IMG/VR virus record: IMGVR_UViG_3300042147_000020
Span: 124,001 to 188,000 of that record
Source: a virus
DNA length: 64,000 nucleotides
Strand: one strand, 5' to 3'
Shown in pieces: positions 8,972 to 19,194 of this stretch (the stretch's first letter is position 1; each line of letters begins with the position of its first letter). The notes under the pieces were generated by a model, which had not been told where the DNA came from, ran no database searches, and was given only the letters and a program-made list of their open reading frames with translations. A program made the position numbers and the translations under genes.

Positions 8972-11900
8972 ATGGCTAAGGATAAGAACGAAATTGGGGA
9001 TGACGATCTCGATAATTGGGAAGACATGGAATTCGGTGATGATGACTTTGCCGACTTCGATGCACCGCCCCCAACAGACGATCGTAAACCTGTGGTTAAA
9101 GTTGCAACCTCGTTCTTAAAAGGTGCGGCTGAAGAACTCACAGACCCCACCAGGGTTCGCAAGATGGCCCTGGATGCGTTACCAGAAGGCTACGGTAAAG
9201 CAACTAATCTTGTCGATACTGTAGCGTCAACTGGACGCGAACTATACCATACGACCGCCGAGGAATTGAAGCCTGTAATTAAAGACGCAAAGCGCGTTGC
9301 CAGACGGGTTCTACCTCTTACCAAAAGCTTACTGCCAGATAAACTCCAAAAGAAACTGGAGGAGATGACTACTGACAACGACTATAAAGGTCCGTCGGTA
9401 GATCAAACCCGTGACGCTCAGATCAACTCTGAAGTAGCGGACATCTTCAAGCTTCAGATGGAGAATGATGCGCAGGACAAAGCTGAAGATCAAATCAACG
9501 ATGCGACCAAGCGTAAGCAGGACACAGCTCGGTTCAAGACTGAGTTGCAAACCCTCAACGCGATCTTGGGCGGCATTAACCGTCAGGTAGCCTACCAAGA
9601 CCAAATCGCTTCGAAGTATCAGAAGAAGCATCTGGAGTTACAATTTCTCCAGTACTTCACTCTGCGTGACACGTACGAGTTGCACAAGGCGTCCTCTAAG
9701 GAAACCAAACAGCAGCTCGATCTGGTGGTCAAGAACACCGGCTTGCCTGAGTATCAGAAAGCAAACCTCACCGAACACGCAGGTTTCTTGTTCCGTGAAC
9801 GGTTGTTGAACGCGGCTTCGTCGAAGGTGAACCAGTTCGCTAAGGGTTACATTGACAAGTACAAAGACAACATCATCAAATCCGGTAAGGAAAACATCGG
9901 AGCGTTTAAAGAAGCTGCGATGAACGGTATCATGTCAGGTGATGCCCTCTTGGATGCTCAAGAGTCTATGGCTGACATCGGTGAGAAGGCCGACAAGTAC
10001 AAGACTGGTGGTGGCTTCTTGGGTGGTCAGGCTGGTGGTTGGCTGGGAGGTAAGATCTCCAAGTTTGCTAAGCCGTTCCTCGAGAAGAACCCAGGCATTG
10101 CTAAGATGGGTAATAAGCTGGAATACGGGGTAGATAACTTTGCCTCGCTGGCTTCCGATTGGGCGAAAGGTGACCAAGGTGAAAACACCGGTTTGGATTG
10201 GTGGAACAAAGCTCTGCGGGGCTTTAAGAACCTGTCGCCTACTGAGGTTGTGGATTCCAGTCTGGGTGAGACTGACCTGACCAAGTCTCAGGACGCGGTT
10301 CCGTTCAACCATCTGGCTCGTAAAACACTCACGGACATTATCCCTGGCTACCTGTCTCGGATTCACCATGAGTTGGCAATCATCCGTACAGGTGATCCTT
10401 CGCTTAAGCGGTTGGGTTACGACCTGAAGGACGGTAGCTTTGCGAACATGGATAAGGTCACCAAGTCGATGGGTACGGCGTTGTTTGACCAGTCCAAAAA
10501 CTTCGACAAGGTTAAGGACACTACCAACAGTCTGATTGACGGTCTTGAAGAGAAGCACGGGAAGAAATTCTCGGACACTCAACGCAAGGCGCTCTATGAC
10601 AAGTTCATTGGAGAAGCTGCGTCGGGACAAGGTCGCTTCGACGTCAAGAAGTTCTCAGACGTGGATCAGTGGAAAGACCTGAGTGACGATGACGCTCTGC
10701 AACTGTCTTACATGTTCAGCGATGACGTGGGTGAAGAACAGCAGAATAAATACTCGAAAGAGTTCTTGAAGATCCGCGAAGGCGTCAACAACCCGACTGA
10801 CGCTATTAAAGGTCTGATTGATTCTGGTCAACTCGAGAGTATGCGAGCACTGGGACTGATTACAGGAGAAGGTGACAATCGCAAGGTATCACAGGAACGT
10901 ATCGTAGACATTCTACGTAATGGAGGTTTCGGTGAGCCAACTGATGAAGGAAATCCTCCTGTTGTTGATCCTCCTAACAATCTTAACAATCGTCCAGGTG
11001 GTGGAGGGCCTCTTGGCGATCTTCGCAATGCCAGCGACGCTCCTAAGGCTGCTGGGAAGAATGCTGGGGGGGTAGATGATCCCAAGAATCCGAACGATTT
11101 CATGGAGACCATCGGGGAGTACCAGATGCTGCTGTTGGAGGACATCCGTAAGGGTATCGCCAACCCGCAAGCGTTAGCGCAGTACGCTGATGCTGCACGC
11201 AGTGATCCAAAAGCAAGTGAGGAAGAATGCACTTGTGTGGACAAAATGATCGACGCCTACAAAGCAGGGAATGACGAACTGGCGCAACACTTAGCCAACG
11301 TCTACGAACTCCTCGCTTCAGGTCAGTTGCAAACCATGTCGATGAACATGCCGTTCGATGCTGAAGCCATGAAAGGTTTCAAAGGCTCGTTAGGTCGTGG
11401 TCTCGGGAAGATCAAGAACGCTGGTAAGTGGGGCTTCGGGAAAGTCGGAAGCTTCTACAAAGGTGCGATGGGTCTTCAAGCCAACATCATCAAAGGTGGC
11501 TTCAAAGGTGCGTGGGCTGGCATCAAAGGCACTGGTAAGATGCTGTTCGGCAAAGGGAAAGACAAGCTGAACGAATGGGGTGATGTCTACATCAAAGGAA
11601 CGGGTCGACCAATCCTGACGTGGGCTCAACTCAAGGCTGGCGAATACTTAAACGAAGACGGTACGCCGATCACTTCGTGGAAGGACGTCAAAGGTCCAGT
11701 GAAGAACAAAGCGGGTGCTTACGTTCTGACGGCTGAGCAGTTTGCAAAAGGCTTGGTTGATGAGCACGCTCGTCCAATGTTCACCAAGATCAAAGACTTC
11801 GGGATGAAATGGGCTGGTCGTTTGTCTAGCTTTATTACGTCTCCATTCCGTGGGATTAAAGATGCTATCAAAGGCACCTTTAACGCGGTGAAGGGCTTTG

Positions 11901-14900
11901 TTGAACGTCCTCGAGATATGTACCTGCCGGGCAATCCGATTCCGGTACTCTTGGCCTCTGTGATGTCTGCGGGTGGCTACAAGAACTCAGACGGTTCTCC
12001 TATCAAGAAGATGACTGACATCAAGGGTACGGTGTATGACCTCGAAGGCAACATCGTAATCTCGTTGGAATCTTTGAAAGCAGGTCTGGTTGACATTGCA
12101 GGTAAGAAATTCAAATCGTTGGGCGGTGCGGTGTGGGATGGTGCTAAGAAGTTAGTCGGTGGTGCGGTCGGCCTCGGCGTTAAAGCTTTCAAAGGCGTCA
12201 CTAACACGCTCAGCAAAACGATTGGTGGGCTGAAGAAAGGTGCTGGTAATCTCCTCAACAAAGGCAAGGGAATGCTGAAAGGCATGAAGATGCCTGGGTC
12301 GGGTGGTAGTTCAGAAATGATGGAAGTGATTGGTGAATACCAAATCCTTCTGCTCGAAGAGATTCGAGACGCTATCCGGGATCAATCGCCTAAGAAGATT
12401 AAAGGCGACTTTGATGGAGACGGTGTTCGTAACGGCGCTGGTTCGATGCTCAGTGCAGGTCGGAAGAAGAGCCGTGAAGAACGTGAGGCCAAACAGAAAG
12501 CCCGAGAGGAAGAACGTAACAAAGGTAAGGGTGAGAAGAAAGGCGGTCTCATGGGGTTGTTGACCATGATCGGTGGCGCTGTGATGGGGATGGCTAAAGG
12601 TCTTATGGATCTGCCTAAAACCCTGCTCACTGCAATGCGAGCCATGAGTGCAGCTAAGGCTCTGGGTGGCGCTGCTGACTTGGCTGGAGACGTAGCGGGT
12701 CGTGGTGGGAAGTTAGGGCGTGCGGCGAGAGGCGTAGGTCGTGGCTTGCTCGGTGGCGGTAAGATGCTCGGTCGAGCCGCCATGGGTGTTGGTCGTTTGG
12801 CGTTTGGTGGTGTCGGTGGCATTGCTCGTGGTGCTTGGGCCATTGGCTCTGCTGCGATTGGTGTCCTCGGTGCTCCAGTAGTCTTGGGTATCGCTGCTGC
12901 TGCGGCTGTTGGGTACTTAGGTTTCAAAGCTTGGAAGGCTTACAAGAAATCCAAGAACAGTGACCTGTTGAAGTACCGGGTAGCACAGTACGGTCTTGAC
13001 TACGATGATGATGATCAAACCAGCAAAGTGTTTGAGCTGGAAAGTATGATTGGTCCGAACATCAAGTTCAATTCCACAGCTCCGTCGATCGACTGGAAGA
13101 ACGTTGACGTTAAACGTATCCGTGAGGTCTTCGGGATTAAGGAAGACGATCCTGAGGCTATCGCTCGCTTCGGTAAATGGTTCGAGACTCGCTTTGGTCC
13201 GATCTTTGTTAGTCACATGAAAATGCTTCAGAAGTTTTCAAAAGCGACTAAGATCGAAGAGGCTGATGAAGCGGTTGAGATCAAGGACAAACTCAAGTTC
13301 CTCGAAGGTGTACAAGTCGATGATGCTGAAGCGACGTACGGGGAGCTGACCAGTCCGTTCGATGATGATGAACTTCCAATGGGTCCTTCTGCTGTTAAGA
13401 AGGTCTACGACGAAGTAGTTGCACACATCAAAGAGAACCTACCGGAGAATAAAGACAAAGCTGCGGCTAACGAGAGCACGCTGTCTAAAGTCGCTAGCAT
13501 GGCGGCTAATTTCACTCCGATGGGCTTAGCTGCCAAAGGGTTGAAGAAGCTGGCGGACATGACTGGGTTAACTGGTCTGGCTCAGAAGGCTGGCGCTTGG
13601 GTGTCCGACAACGCTAGCACGATCGCTAAGTTCGCAATGCCAGGCATCGGCTTGGGCATCATGGCCTACAACTGGCTTAAGGATAAGCTGATCGGGAAGG
13701 AGTTCAAAGTCCCGAGTATCCTGAATCGTAACATCGACCCACTGACGTCTATTCGTTACCGGTTGTACGGCGTGTTCTCTATGGAGTACGTCCGAGTGTC
13801 GCCGATCTCTAGGCTGGAAGAGCTGGTAATCAAAGACATCTCCTACAACGGGATGAAGAAAGCTGAATGGGATGGTGACACTGACGACGTCTGGAAAGAG
13901 GTGGGTAGTTCCTTTACCAACAGCCCTGATTCAGAAGACGTTAAGACCCGCTGGATGAAATGGTTCGGTGAGCGATTCCTCCCAGTCATGATCTCGTACT
14001 TGACTGCCGTTCAGAAGTTCTTGTCTAACGGTAACCCGTTCGAAGCTTACGACCGCTTGAAGCCGTCTCAGAGTTATGAGATTGCTCGTTTCATCAACGG
14101 TACTACCAGTAACGAAGAGAAAGACGGACCTTCAGTCTGGACTGTCTCTGCATCCCCGTTTGACGAATACCAGCTCAACACTGACTCTAGTATTGTGAAG
14201 CCATTCATGGACGCTCTGTTGGAGGAGGCTAACAAAGAGACTCTCAACGAGAAAGTCAAGACTGGTCAAGCAGCCAAGGTTCAGGCGTTGGTGGACAAAG
14301 TCACGGGCGGTACTGGTGCTAACGGACCCCCTAGTCCTTTGTATAAGGATCGTGGTGTTGCCGAGCGTAGTGGTGCTCCTAAAGCTTTGCTCAAAGCCAT
14401 GTACGGTACGATGCCGATGGCTGGTGGGGAAGCTGGCTACACGACCGGCGGTTTGGGTACGTTGGATGTGGGTGCTGGTTCCGGTGGTACGATTGCCGGG
14501 TTGCCAGAAGTCACAGGTCCAGATGGACAGTACTCAACCTACAAAGACATGATTATTGCTGTGTCGAAGATGGTGGGTGTTGACCCTGGTTTGATGGCTA
14601 CGATGGCCTCGATTGAATCGGGCTTCCGTGGTCGAGTCAAAGCCAGTACGTCGTCTGCTACAGGTCTGTACCAATTCATCAGTGGTACGTGGAAAACCAT
14701 GTTGGCGAAGTACGGTCCGAAGTATGGGTTAGATCCTAATACTCCGCCGTCCGATCCACGTGCCAACGCCCTGATGGGTGCTGAGTATATCCGTGAGAAC
14801 TCTGAGATCCTCAAGTCCAAGACTGGTCGGGCTCCTTCAGACACGGACATCTACTTGGCTCACTTCTTGGGTCCTGGTGGCGCGTCTAAACTACTGAAGG

Positions 14901-15763
14901 CTGATCCTGCTGCCAACGCCGCTACACTGATGCCTCAAGCGGCCTCTGCGAACAAGTCTATCTTCTTCGACAATGGTCGCCCACGCACAGTGGCTCAGGT
15001 TTACGCAGAGATTGACCGTCGGGTTAAGGTTCACCGTACCAAGTACGCGGGTGATGCTCGTAGTGCTGCCGGGTTCTCTGGCGACACTGCTACTGCTACC
15101 CCAACTCCAAACATTCCGGGCGTAACAGCTCCGGGTGGTTCGAGTGCAGCTCCTGGTGCGTCTGCTCCGGCAGCTCCATCGGGTGCTGGTACTGTAGGGA
15201 TCATGGCTCCGGCCTCGACTCCTACACCGGGTGCTCCAGCAGGTGAAACTCCTCCAGCAGCTCCGTCTGTTGAGGCTCCTGCGAACTCACTCTCACCGAT
15301 GGCTAAAACCGTTGGTGTGATGATGCCTACTCCGACCAGCAGTGCCCCTGTTACCGTAGCACCAGTGACTGCGAGTGTACCTGCAAGCGCTGGCGGTGGT
15401 ATGGGTGAACCCGCATTGGGTGGAGTTGTAGCTGAAGCCGCTGTAATCCGTAAGGCACAGGCTGAGAGACAAGCGCAAGCAACCTCGTTGCAAGACCAGG
15501 AATCTAGCGCTGCGTTGAATCAGAACTTCAGTGGTGTTGCGGACGTAATGAAGAAACAACTGGAAACTCAGTTGGCGATGGCTCAGTCGTTGGATAACAT
15601 CGACAAAGGCATCCAGTCACTGGTTCAAGGTGGCGGCACTTCTACCGGTCAAGAGGCTGCTCGACCAGAGTCTCAGACCACGCGAACCAACACCGCAGCG
15701 AAACCGACGGACGTGCCTGTACGGATGACGCCGATTAGCATGAAGCGGATTCAGTCGAAGTAA
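8972..15763 (+). CDS. Giant virion protein with lytic transglycosylase domain (phiKZ gp181-like)
   Basis: At 2,263 residues this is close to phiKZ gp181, with the same neighbours. The N-terminus is strongly acidic (residues 3-40). Helical and coiled-coil-like sequence follows to about residue 600. A Gly/Ala/Lys-rich part with a hydrophobic segment near 1290-1320 is a possible membrane insertion region. An SLT-type transglycosylase domain spans about residues 1855-1990, with Glu1882 in ASIESGF as the likely catalytic acid and GLYQFISGTW after it. A long Pro/Ala/Thr linker runs from about 2030 to 2190. Internal duplications are visible: an IGEYQ(M/I)LLLE(D/E)I motif near 710 and 1116, and a roughly 165-residue module at about 1331-1492 and 1592-1760. 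It probably acts in the tail or ejected virion material to open the peptidoglycan during infection. Confidence 0.85.
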   Translation: MAKDKNEIGDDDLDNWEDMEFGDDDFADFDAPPPTDDRKPVVKVATSFLKGAAEELTDPTRVRKMALDALPEGYGKATNLVDTVASTGRELYHTTAEELKPVIKDAKRVARRVLPLTKSLLPDKLQKKLEEMTTDNDYKGPSVDQTRDAQINSEVADIFKLQMENDAQDKAEDQINDATKRKQDTARFKTELQTLNAILGGINRQVAYQDQIASKYQKKHLELQFLQYFTLRDTYELHKASSKETKQQLDLVVKNTGLPEYQKANLTEHAGFLFRERLLNAASSKVNQFAKGYIDKYKDNIIKSGKENIGAFKEAAMNGIMSGDALLDAQESMADIGEKADKYKTGGGFLGGQAGGWLGGKISKFAKPFLEKNPGIAKMGNKLEYGVDNFASLASDWAKGDQGENTGLDWWNKALRGFKNLSPTEVVDSSLGETDLTKSQDAVPFNHLARKTLTDIIPGYLSRIHHELAIIRTGDPSLKRLGYDLKDGSFANMDKVTKSMGTALFDQSKNFDKVKDTTNSLIDGLEEKHGKKFSDTQRKALYDKFIGEAASGQGRFDVKKFSDVDQWKDLSDDDALQLSYMFSDDVGEEQQNKYSKEFLKIREGVNNPTDAIKGLIDSGQLESMRALGLITGEGDNRKVSQERIVDILRNGGFGEPTDEGNPPVVDPPNNLNNRPGGGGPLGDLRNASDAPKAAGKNAGGVDDPKNPNDFMETIGEYQMLLLEDIRKGIANPQALAQYADAARSDPKASEEECTCVDKMIDAYKAGNDELAQHLANVYELLASGQLQTMSMNMPFDAEAMKGFKGSLGRGLGKIKNAGKWGFGKVGSFYKGAMGLQANIIKGGFKGAWAGIKGTGKMLFGKGKDKLNEWGDVYIKGTGRPILTWAQLKAGEYLNEDGTPITSWKDVKGPVKNKAGAYVLTAEQFAKGLVDEHARPMFTKIKDFGMKWAGRLSSFITSPFRGIKDAIKGTFNAVKGFVERPRDMYLPGNPIPVLLASVMSAGGYKNSDGSPIKKMTDIKGTVYDLEGNIVISLESLKAGLVDIAGKKFKSLGGAVWDGAKKLVGGAVGLGVKAFKGVTNTLSKTIGGLKKGAGNLLNKGKGMLKGMKMPGSGGSSEMMEVIGEYQILLLEEIRDAIRDQSPKKIKGDFDGDGVRNGAGSMLSAGRKKSREEREAKQKAREEERNKGKGEKKGGLMGLLTMIGGAVMGMAKGLMDLPKTLLTAMRAMSAAKALGGAADLAGDVAGRGGKLGRAARGVGRGLLGGGKMLGRAAMGVGRLAFGGVGGIARGAWAIGSAAIGVLGAPVVLGIAAAAAVGYLGFKAWKAYKKSKNSDLLKYRVAQYGLDYDDDDQTSKVFELESMIGPNIKFNSTAPSIDWKNVDVKRIREVFGIKEDDPEAIARFGKWFETRFGPIFVSHMKMLQKFSKATKIEEADEAVEIKDKLKFLEGVQVDDAEATYGELTSPFDDDELPMGPSAVKKVYDEVVAHIKENLPENKDKAAANESTLSKVASMAANFTPMGLAAKGLKKLADMTGLTGLAQKAGAWVSDNASTIAKFAMPGIGLGIMAYNWLKDKLIGKEFKVPSILNRNIDPLTSIRYRLYGVFSMEYVRVSPISRLEELVIKDISYNGMKKAEWDGDTDDVWKEVGSSFTNSPDSEDVKTRWMKWFGERFLPVMISYLTAVQKFLSNGNPFEAYDRLKPSQSYEIARFINGTTSNEEKDGPSVWTVSASPFDEYQLNTDSSIVKPFMDALLEEANKETLNEKVKTGQAAKVQALVDKVTGGTGANGPPSPLYKDRGVAERSGAPKALLKAMYGTMPMAGGEAGYTTGGLGTLDVGAGSGGTIAGLPEVTGPDGQYSTYKDMIIAVSKMVGVDPGLMATMASIESGFRGRVKASTSSATGLYQFISGTWKTMLAKYGPKYGLDPNTPPSDPRANALMGAEYIRENSEILKSKTGRAPSDTDIYLAHFLGPGGASKLLKADPAANAATLMPQAASANKSIFFDNGRPRTVAQVYAEIDRRVKVHRTKYAGDARSAAGFSGDTATATPTPNIPGVTAPGGSSAAPGASAPAAPSGAGTVGIMAPASTPTPGAPAGETPPAAPSVEAPANSLSPMAKTVGVMMPTPTSSAPVTVAPVTASVPASAGGGMGEPALGGVVAEAAVIRKAQAERQAQATSLQDQESSAALNQNFSGVADVMKKQLETQLAMAQSLDNIDKGIQSLVQGGGTSTGQEAARPESQTTRTNTAAKPTDVPVRMTPISMKRIQSK

Positions 15764-15767
15764 CACA

Positions 15768-15787
15768 GAGTGGGGGCAACCCCACTC
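15768..15787 (+). terminator. Intergenic hairpin between two virion genes
   Basis: An 8-bp stem GAGTGGGG/CCCCACTC with a GCAA tetraloop lies five bases after the giant-gene stop and is followed by a moderately T-rich stretch. It could partly terminate or stabilise the transcript before the next plus-strand gene. Confidence 0.5.
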
Positions 15788-15814
15788 TACCTTTACCTTA
15801 AACGAGATCAGGTT

Positions 15815-17773
15815 ATGGCCGAATTAAAGGACACAGACTGGATCAGACAATCGTTTATGTTGCCACGTAAGTCCATTGCGAATGCTGACTCCATTCGACG
15901 GACTCTGACGGATGCTCGGTTCAAGTTTACCGATACGACGTTAGGGGGCAACTTCGCGATTAACCCTCCTCCTCAGTTTACTCGTTATGCTGACTTGGTG
16001 GTGCCTAGCTTGTACAGTAAGTCCACGGGGATGGGTCGTTATTACAGTGAGGCCATCGACGACAACGCACAACTGATCCACATGCGTTTCGGTGTACCAG
16101 AGTTCAACTCCCTCACGAACTTCTTCTTCAACTTCTATAACCCCCAAGCAGCCACACTGGCTCGCACTGGTCGGGCGAACGAGATCTCGTTTGCTCTGGG
16201 TAAGTTGTTGGGGACGATTATCACCATTCCTGCACAGTTGTTTATCACCGCAGGTTCGGCACTGAACTTCTTCTTGGGTCGCCCTACGTCGAAGTACTAC
16301 TACCTCAAAGCAGCGATGCCTCTGTATTGGAACGCTGTGAACACCATCGCCAACGGCATTGCCGTGAACATGGGTCTGACTCCTCGAACCTTTCAGGACG
16401 ATGAAAAGAAATCCATTCCAGGTTCTATCGAGAACACGGCAGAGCAAGCCAAGCTCTACCACAAGCTTAATCCGGGTCTGTGGCACGAGTCTGGTCAACT
16501 CGACGTCTGGTCGATGGCAACCAAAGCACAGCGACTGGCAAACAGTCAACGTGACAAGATGGCAGAGATCCTCGAAACCCGAGAGACTCCTTCTGCTATC
16601 CGGAATGCGATCTTGGGGTTCAAAGAAAACCCTCAGCTCAGCGACAACCGAATCCACAAAGACTTCGAGTCTTACCTAGCTGCCTATCAAGGTCTCAACG
16701 AACGGAAGTCCGATACGGATGACGGTGCGGCTGAGATGACGGGTGACAAGCGTGAGTACAAGAAGAACTTCATGGAGTTCGTGGAAGCAGAGCACAACGA
16801 CGGTGCCCAGTGGGTGACCTTCAACGTGGAACACACAGGCACTGCTTCGGAGACTTTCAACTCCAGTGCTCGTGAGTCAGACATCTCCTCGAAACTGAAC
16901 GGGTTGTCTGCTGCTGGTCGTGGTGCTCGTTTCAGTTCTGCTGATGGTCAGTCTGGCATTAACTTTGTCGACGAAGCCATGAGTATGGTGGGTAGCTTCA
17001 TTGGTGGTGCTCTGGAATCTGTGAAGCTCTCGGGCTTGATGGCGTTCTCGGGTATGGCCATTGCGGACATTCCAAAGATGTGGGAATCGTCTTCAGCGAA
17101 CCTACCTCGGATGGACTACACCATCAAACTACGTACCCCGTACGGCAACAAGATGTCACGCTTCACCGACTTGTATGTTCCCCTGTCGATGTTGCTGGCT
17201 GCTGCTCTCCCGATCTCCACGGGTAAACAGTCGTACACCGCTCCGTTCCTTTGCGAGCTGTACAGTAAGGGTCGGGCACAAACGCGTCTGGGCATGATCG
17301 AGTCGCTGAGTATCACTCGCGGTACTGGTAACTTGGGTTGGACTCAAGACGGTGAAGCTCTGGGCATCGACGTGACGTTCTCGGTAGTGGACATGTCCTC
17401 TATCATGCACATGCCGATCAACGCAGGCTTTAAAGTCAACGACGCAGTAGGCGTTGCTTTGGGTGCTGCTACCGCTATTGCTGGTGGTGGTGGCGTTAAA
17501 GCTTTGGCTGCTGGTGCGTCTCTGGTTGCAGGCACTGACTTCGCTAAGGGTGTATTCGCTGAGGACACCATGTTCTCAGACTACCTTGCGATCCTCAGTA
17601 GTATGTCACTGGTGGAGCAAACATACACGTACCAAAAGCTCCGGCTGAACCTTGCGAAACAAATGGGTTCGATGGACACGTGGTTCTCCAAGTCGCACTT
17701 TGCTAACTGGTTCATGAACACCTCCCCCGCACGGCTGATCTCTAGCTTTGCCACGGGTACAGGTATCTACTGA
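15815..17773 (+). CDS. Virion structural protein (652 aa), phiKZ gp182-like by position
   Basis: ATG 15815, with an AGG ribosome site eight bases upstream, is preferred over an in-frame GTG at 15770 that lies inside the hairpin. Hydrophobic stretches occur near residues 130-160 (LLGTIITIPAQLFITAGSAL) and near 550-580 (Ala/Gly/Val-rich), which may be membrane-active or buried in an oligomer. No enzymatic motif was found. It immediately follows the gp181-like gene and ends at a bidirectional terminator, so the two form one transcription unit. A structural or ejected role is inferred from context. Confidence 0.85.
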   Translation: MAELKDTDWIRQSFMLPRKSIANADSIRRTLTDARFKFTDTTLGGNFAINPPPQFTRYADLVVPSLYSKSTGMGRYYSEAIDDNAQLIHMRFGVPEFNSLTNFFFNFYNPQAATLARTGRANEISFALGKLLGTIITIPAQLFITAGSALNFFLGRPTSKYYYLKAAMPLYWNAVNTIANGIAVNMGLTPRTFQDDEKKSIPGSIENTAEQAKLYHKLNPGLWHESGQLDVWSMATKAQRLANSQRDKMAEILETRETPSAIRNAILGFKENPQLSDNRIHKDFESYLAAYQGLNERKSDTDDGAAEMTGDKREYKKNFMEFVEAEHNDGAQWVTFNVEHTGTASETFNSSARESDISSKLNGLSAAGRGARFSSADGQSGINFVDEAMSMVGSFIGGALESVKLSGLMAFSGMAIADIPKMWESSSANLPRMDYTIKLRTPYGNKMSRFTDLYVPLSMLLAAALPISTGKQSYTAPFLCELYSKGRAQTRLGMIESLSITRGTGNLGWTQDGEALGIDVTFSVVDMSSIMHMPINAGFKVNDAVGVALGAATAIAGGGGVKALAAGASLVAGTDFAKGVFAEDTMFSDYLAILSSMSLVEQTYTYQKLRLNLAKQMGSMDTWFSKSHFANWFMNTSPARLISSFATGTGIY

Positions 17774-17777
17774 CCGA

Positions 17778-17812
17778 CGGCATAGAGGCTCCCTTCGGGG
17801 AGCCTCGTTATG
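17778..17812. terminator. Bidirectional terminator between convergent genes
   Basis: The hairpin has stem GAGGCTCCC, a TTCG loop and complement GGGAGCCTC, extended by flanking GGCATA and TATGC arms. It lies between the plus-strand gene ending at 17773 and the minus-strand gene ending at 17816. Confidence 0.75.
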
Positions 17813-17815
17813 CGC

Positions 17816-18820
17816 TTACAAATTGACACCGGGGTAGTACTGACGAATCAACGCCGGTAAGGCCACTGACTTGTGACTTGGTGCGATCATCACTGGGAGC
17901 TTGTATTCCTCTTTACGACCCAACAGCGTCAGGGCGTTAGCTGAGGCGTATGTGAACATCTCGAGGTTATCAATCATCTCACCGTTACGTTGGTACTTAG
18001 CCCAATTCGGGTTAATGTGATTCAAGACCGCTAGAAGCTCGGTGGTGCGTGCTTCGTACTGAGCCGGTGTGGTTTTATCGGCGTACTTGTAAAACATCAG
18101 GATGCGCTTACAGGCGTCTGGTAGCGTGCTTAACACACCCCCTGCCGTCATCGTTTCACCCATCAGGCTCAAAGCTTCGATATTACTCGACATCACAGCC
18201 ACAGTGTACGTCTTATTGAAAGCGTACAGCGTCACTGAATGATCACTGACCGAAGCAACAGCCTCTTGTAGTAAACCAGTACCACCAGACTTGATCGCGT
18301 AGTCAATGATAGTCGAAGCCATCGCTGCTTCTGCTGCCAAGTCGAACACGCTGAACACGTCAGACTTACCGGTCAACTCACGAGCCAAACTTGCCAGCCC
18401 ATTGATGTCGTCCAAGTTCCCAGACATATACGCTTTCACGCCAGTCTTGGTTGCCCCCATGATAGAAGCGACTGTCCCCTTCGAGACACCGAACTTATCA
18501 AAGGTATCGAACATCGTGTTTTGCATGGTTCCGGTTAGGCCCTTAATCAAACCTGAAGAACCCATGCTCTTACCGATACGCATCAACGCATCAGCCTTCG
18601 ACAGACGACCGCTCTTAGCAGCCACAACATCACCCATAATGCGTTTGAGCATTGCTGGGTTCTTACGGATGGTCTGTGCCGCATCCGCACTGAAGTTCTT
18701 AAGAACGTCAGGTAACGCATTGAGTGTTTGGTTGGCCTTCTGTTTGTAGGTGTCGACCGTTAGAAGTGCATCCACCGGTCCAGACTTAAACAGAGAACTT
18801 GCAATCTTACCTGTAGACAC
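17816..18820 (-). CDS. Unknown phage protein (334 aa), possible virion component
   Basis: This ORF starts at ATG 18820 with AGGAGATAACC upstream. The protein is largely helical, rich in Ala, Ser, Thr and Lys in its N-terminal half, and has hydrophobic patches near residues 160-180. No signal peptide or catalytic motif was recognised. A terminator hairpin lies just upstream on the same strand, so it probably has its own promoter or depends on read-through. Its position beside gp181/gp182-like genes hints at a structural role. Confidence 0.8.
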   Translation of the reverse strand: MSTGKIASSLFKSGPVDALLTVDTYKQKANQTLNALPDVLKNFSADAAQTIRKNPAMLKRIMGDVVAAKSGRLSKADALMRIGKSMGSSGLIKGLTGTMQNTMFDTFDKFGVSKGTVASIMGATKTGVKAYMSGNLDDINGLASLARELTGKSDVFSVFDLAAEAAMASTIIDYAIKSGGTGLLQEAVASVSDHSVTLYAFNKTYTVAVMSSNIEALSLMGETMTAGGVLSTLPDACKRILMFYKYADKTTPAQYEARTTELLAVLNHINPNWAKYQRNGEMIDNLEMFTYASANALTLLGRKEEYKLPVMIAPSHKSVALPALIRQYYPGVNL

Positions 18821-18839
18821 GGTTATCTCCTAATCGAGG

Positions 18840-18877
18840 CAAAAAAAAAAGAAGGGGCGAACCCCTCCTTCTTTCTT
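18840..18877 (-). terminator. Rho-independent terminator on the minus strand
   Basis: Read on the minus strand, an AAGAAGG-GGGG type stem closed by a TTCG loop (two-base bulge) is followed by a run of ten T residues. It lies eight bases after the stop of the gene at 18884-19192. Confidence 0.8.
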
Positions 18878-18883
18878 CAGAGC

Positions 18884-19192
18884 TTAGAAATGCTGGGTGC
18901 CGACTGGCCGCTCCAGTTTACACAGCTTCAGGAAACCAGCGGCTTCCAGCTTCTGCATGAACACAGCAGGAGGATACAACAGCTTACCGATCTGCACGAA
19001 GTCGCCATCTTGCACGTCTTCAGGCTGATGGAATTCAAAGCCAGCCATGGTAGGCGGTACCAAACGAACCATGTGGTCGTGATACGCTTTACCAGTAACT
19101 TTACGCCAGTACGTCATGTCGGTGGGATTCAGCTTCGGAAGCGGAGTTTCTTCACCAACAATGCGACACTTCAGAACAGATTCCAAACTCAT
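18884..19192 (-). CDS. Unknown small protein (102 aa)
   Basis: The ORF starts at ATG 19192, preceded by GGGAAG within the end of the upstream gene; the intergenic gap is two bases. The protein is hydrophilic, with two cysteines far apart and no membrane segment. It is the last gene of a minus-strand unit that includes the NADAR-like gene and ends at a strong terminator. No function can be assigned from the sequence. Confidence 0.75.
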   Translation of the reverse strand: MSLESVLKCRIVGEETPLPKLNPTDMTYWRKVTGKAYHDHMVRLVPPTMAGFEFHQPEDVQDGDFVQIGKLLYPPAVFMQKLEAAGFLKLCKLERPVGTQHF

Positions 19193-19194
19193 CT

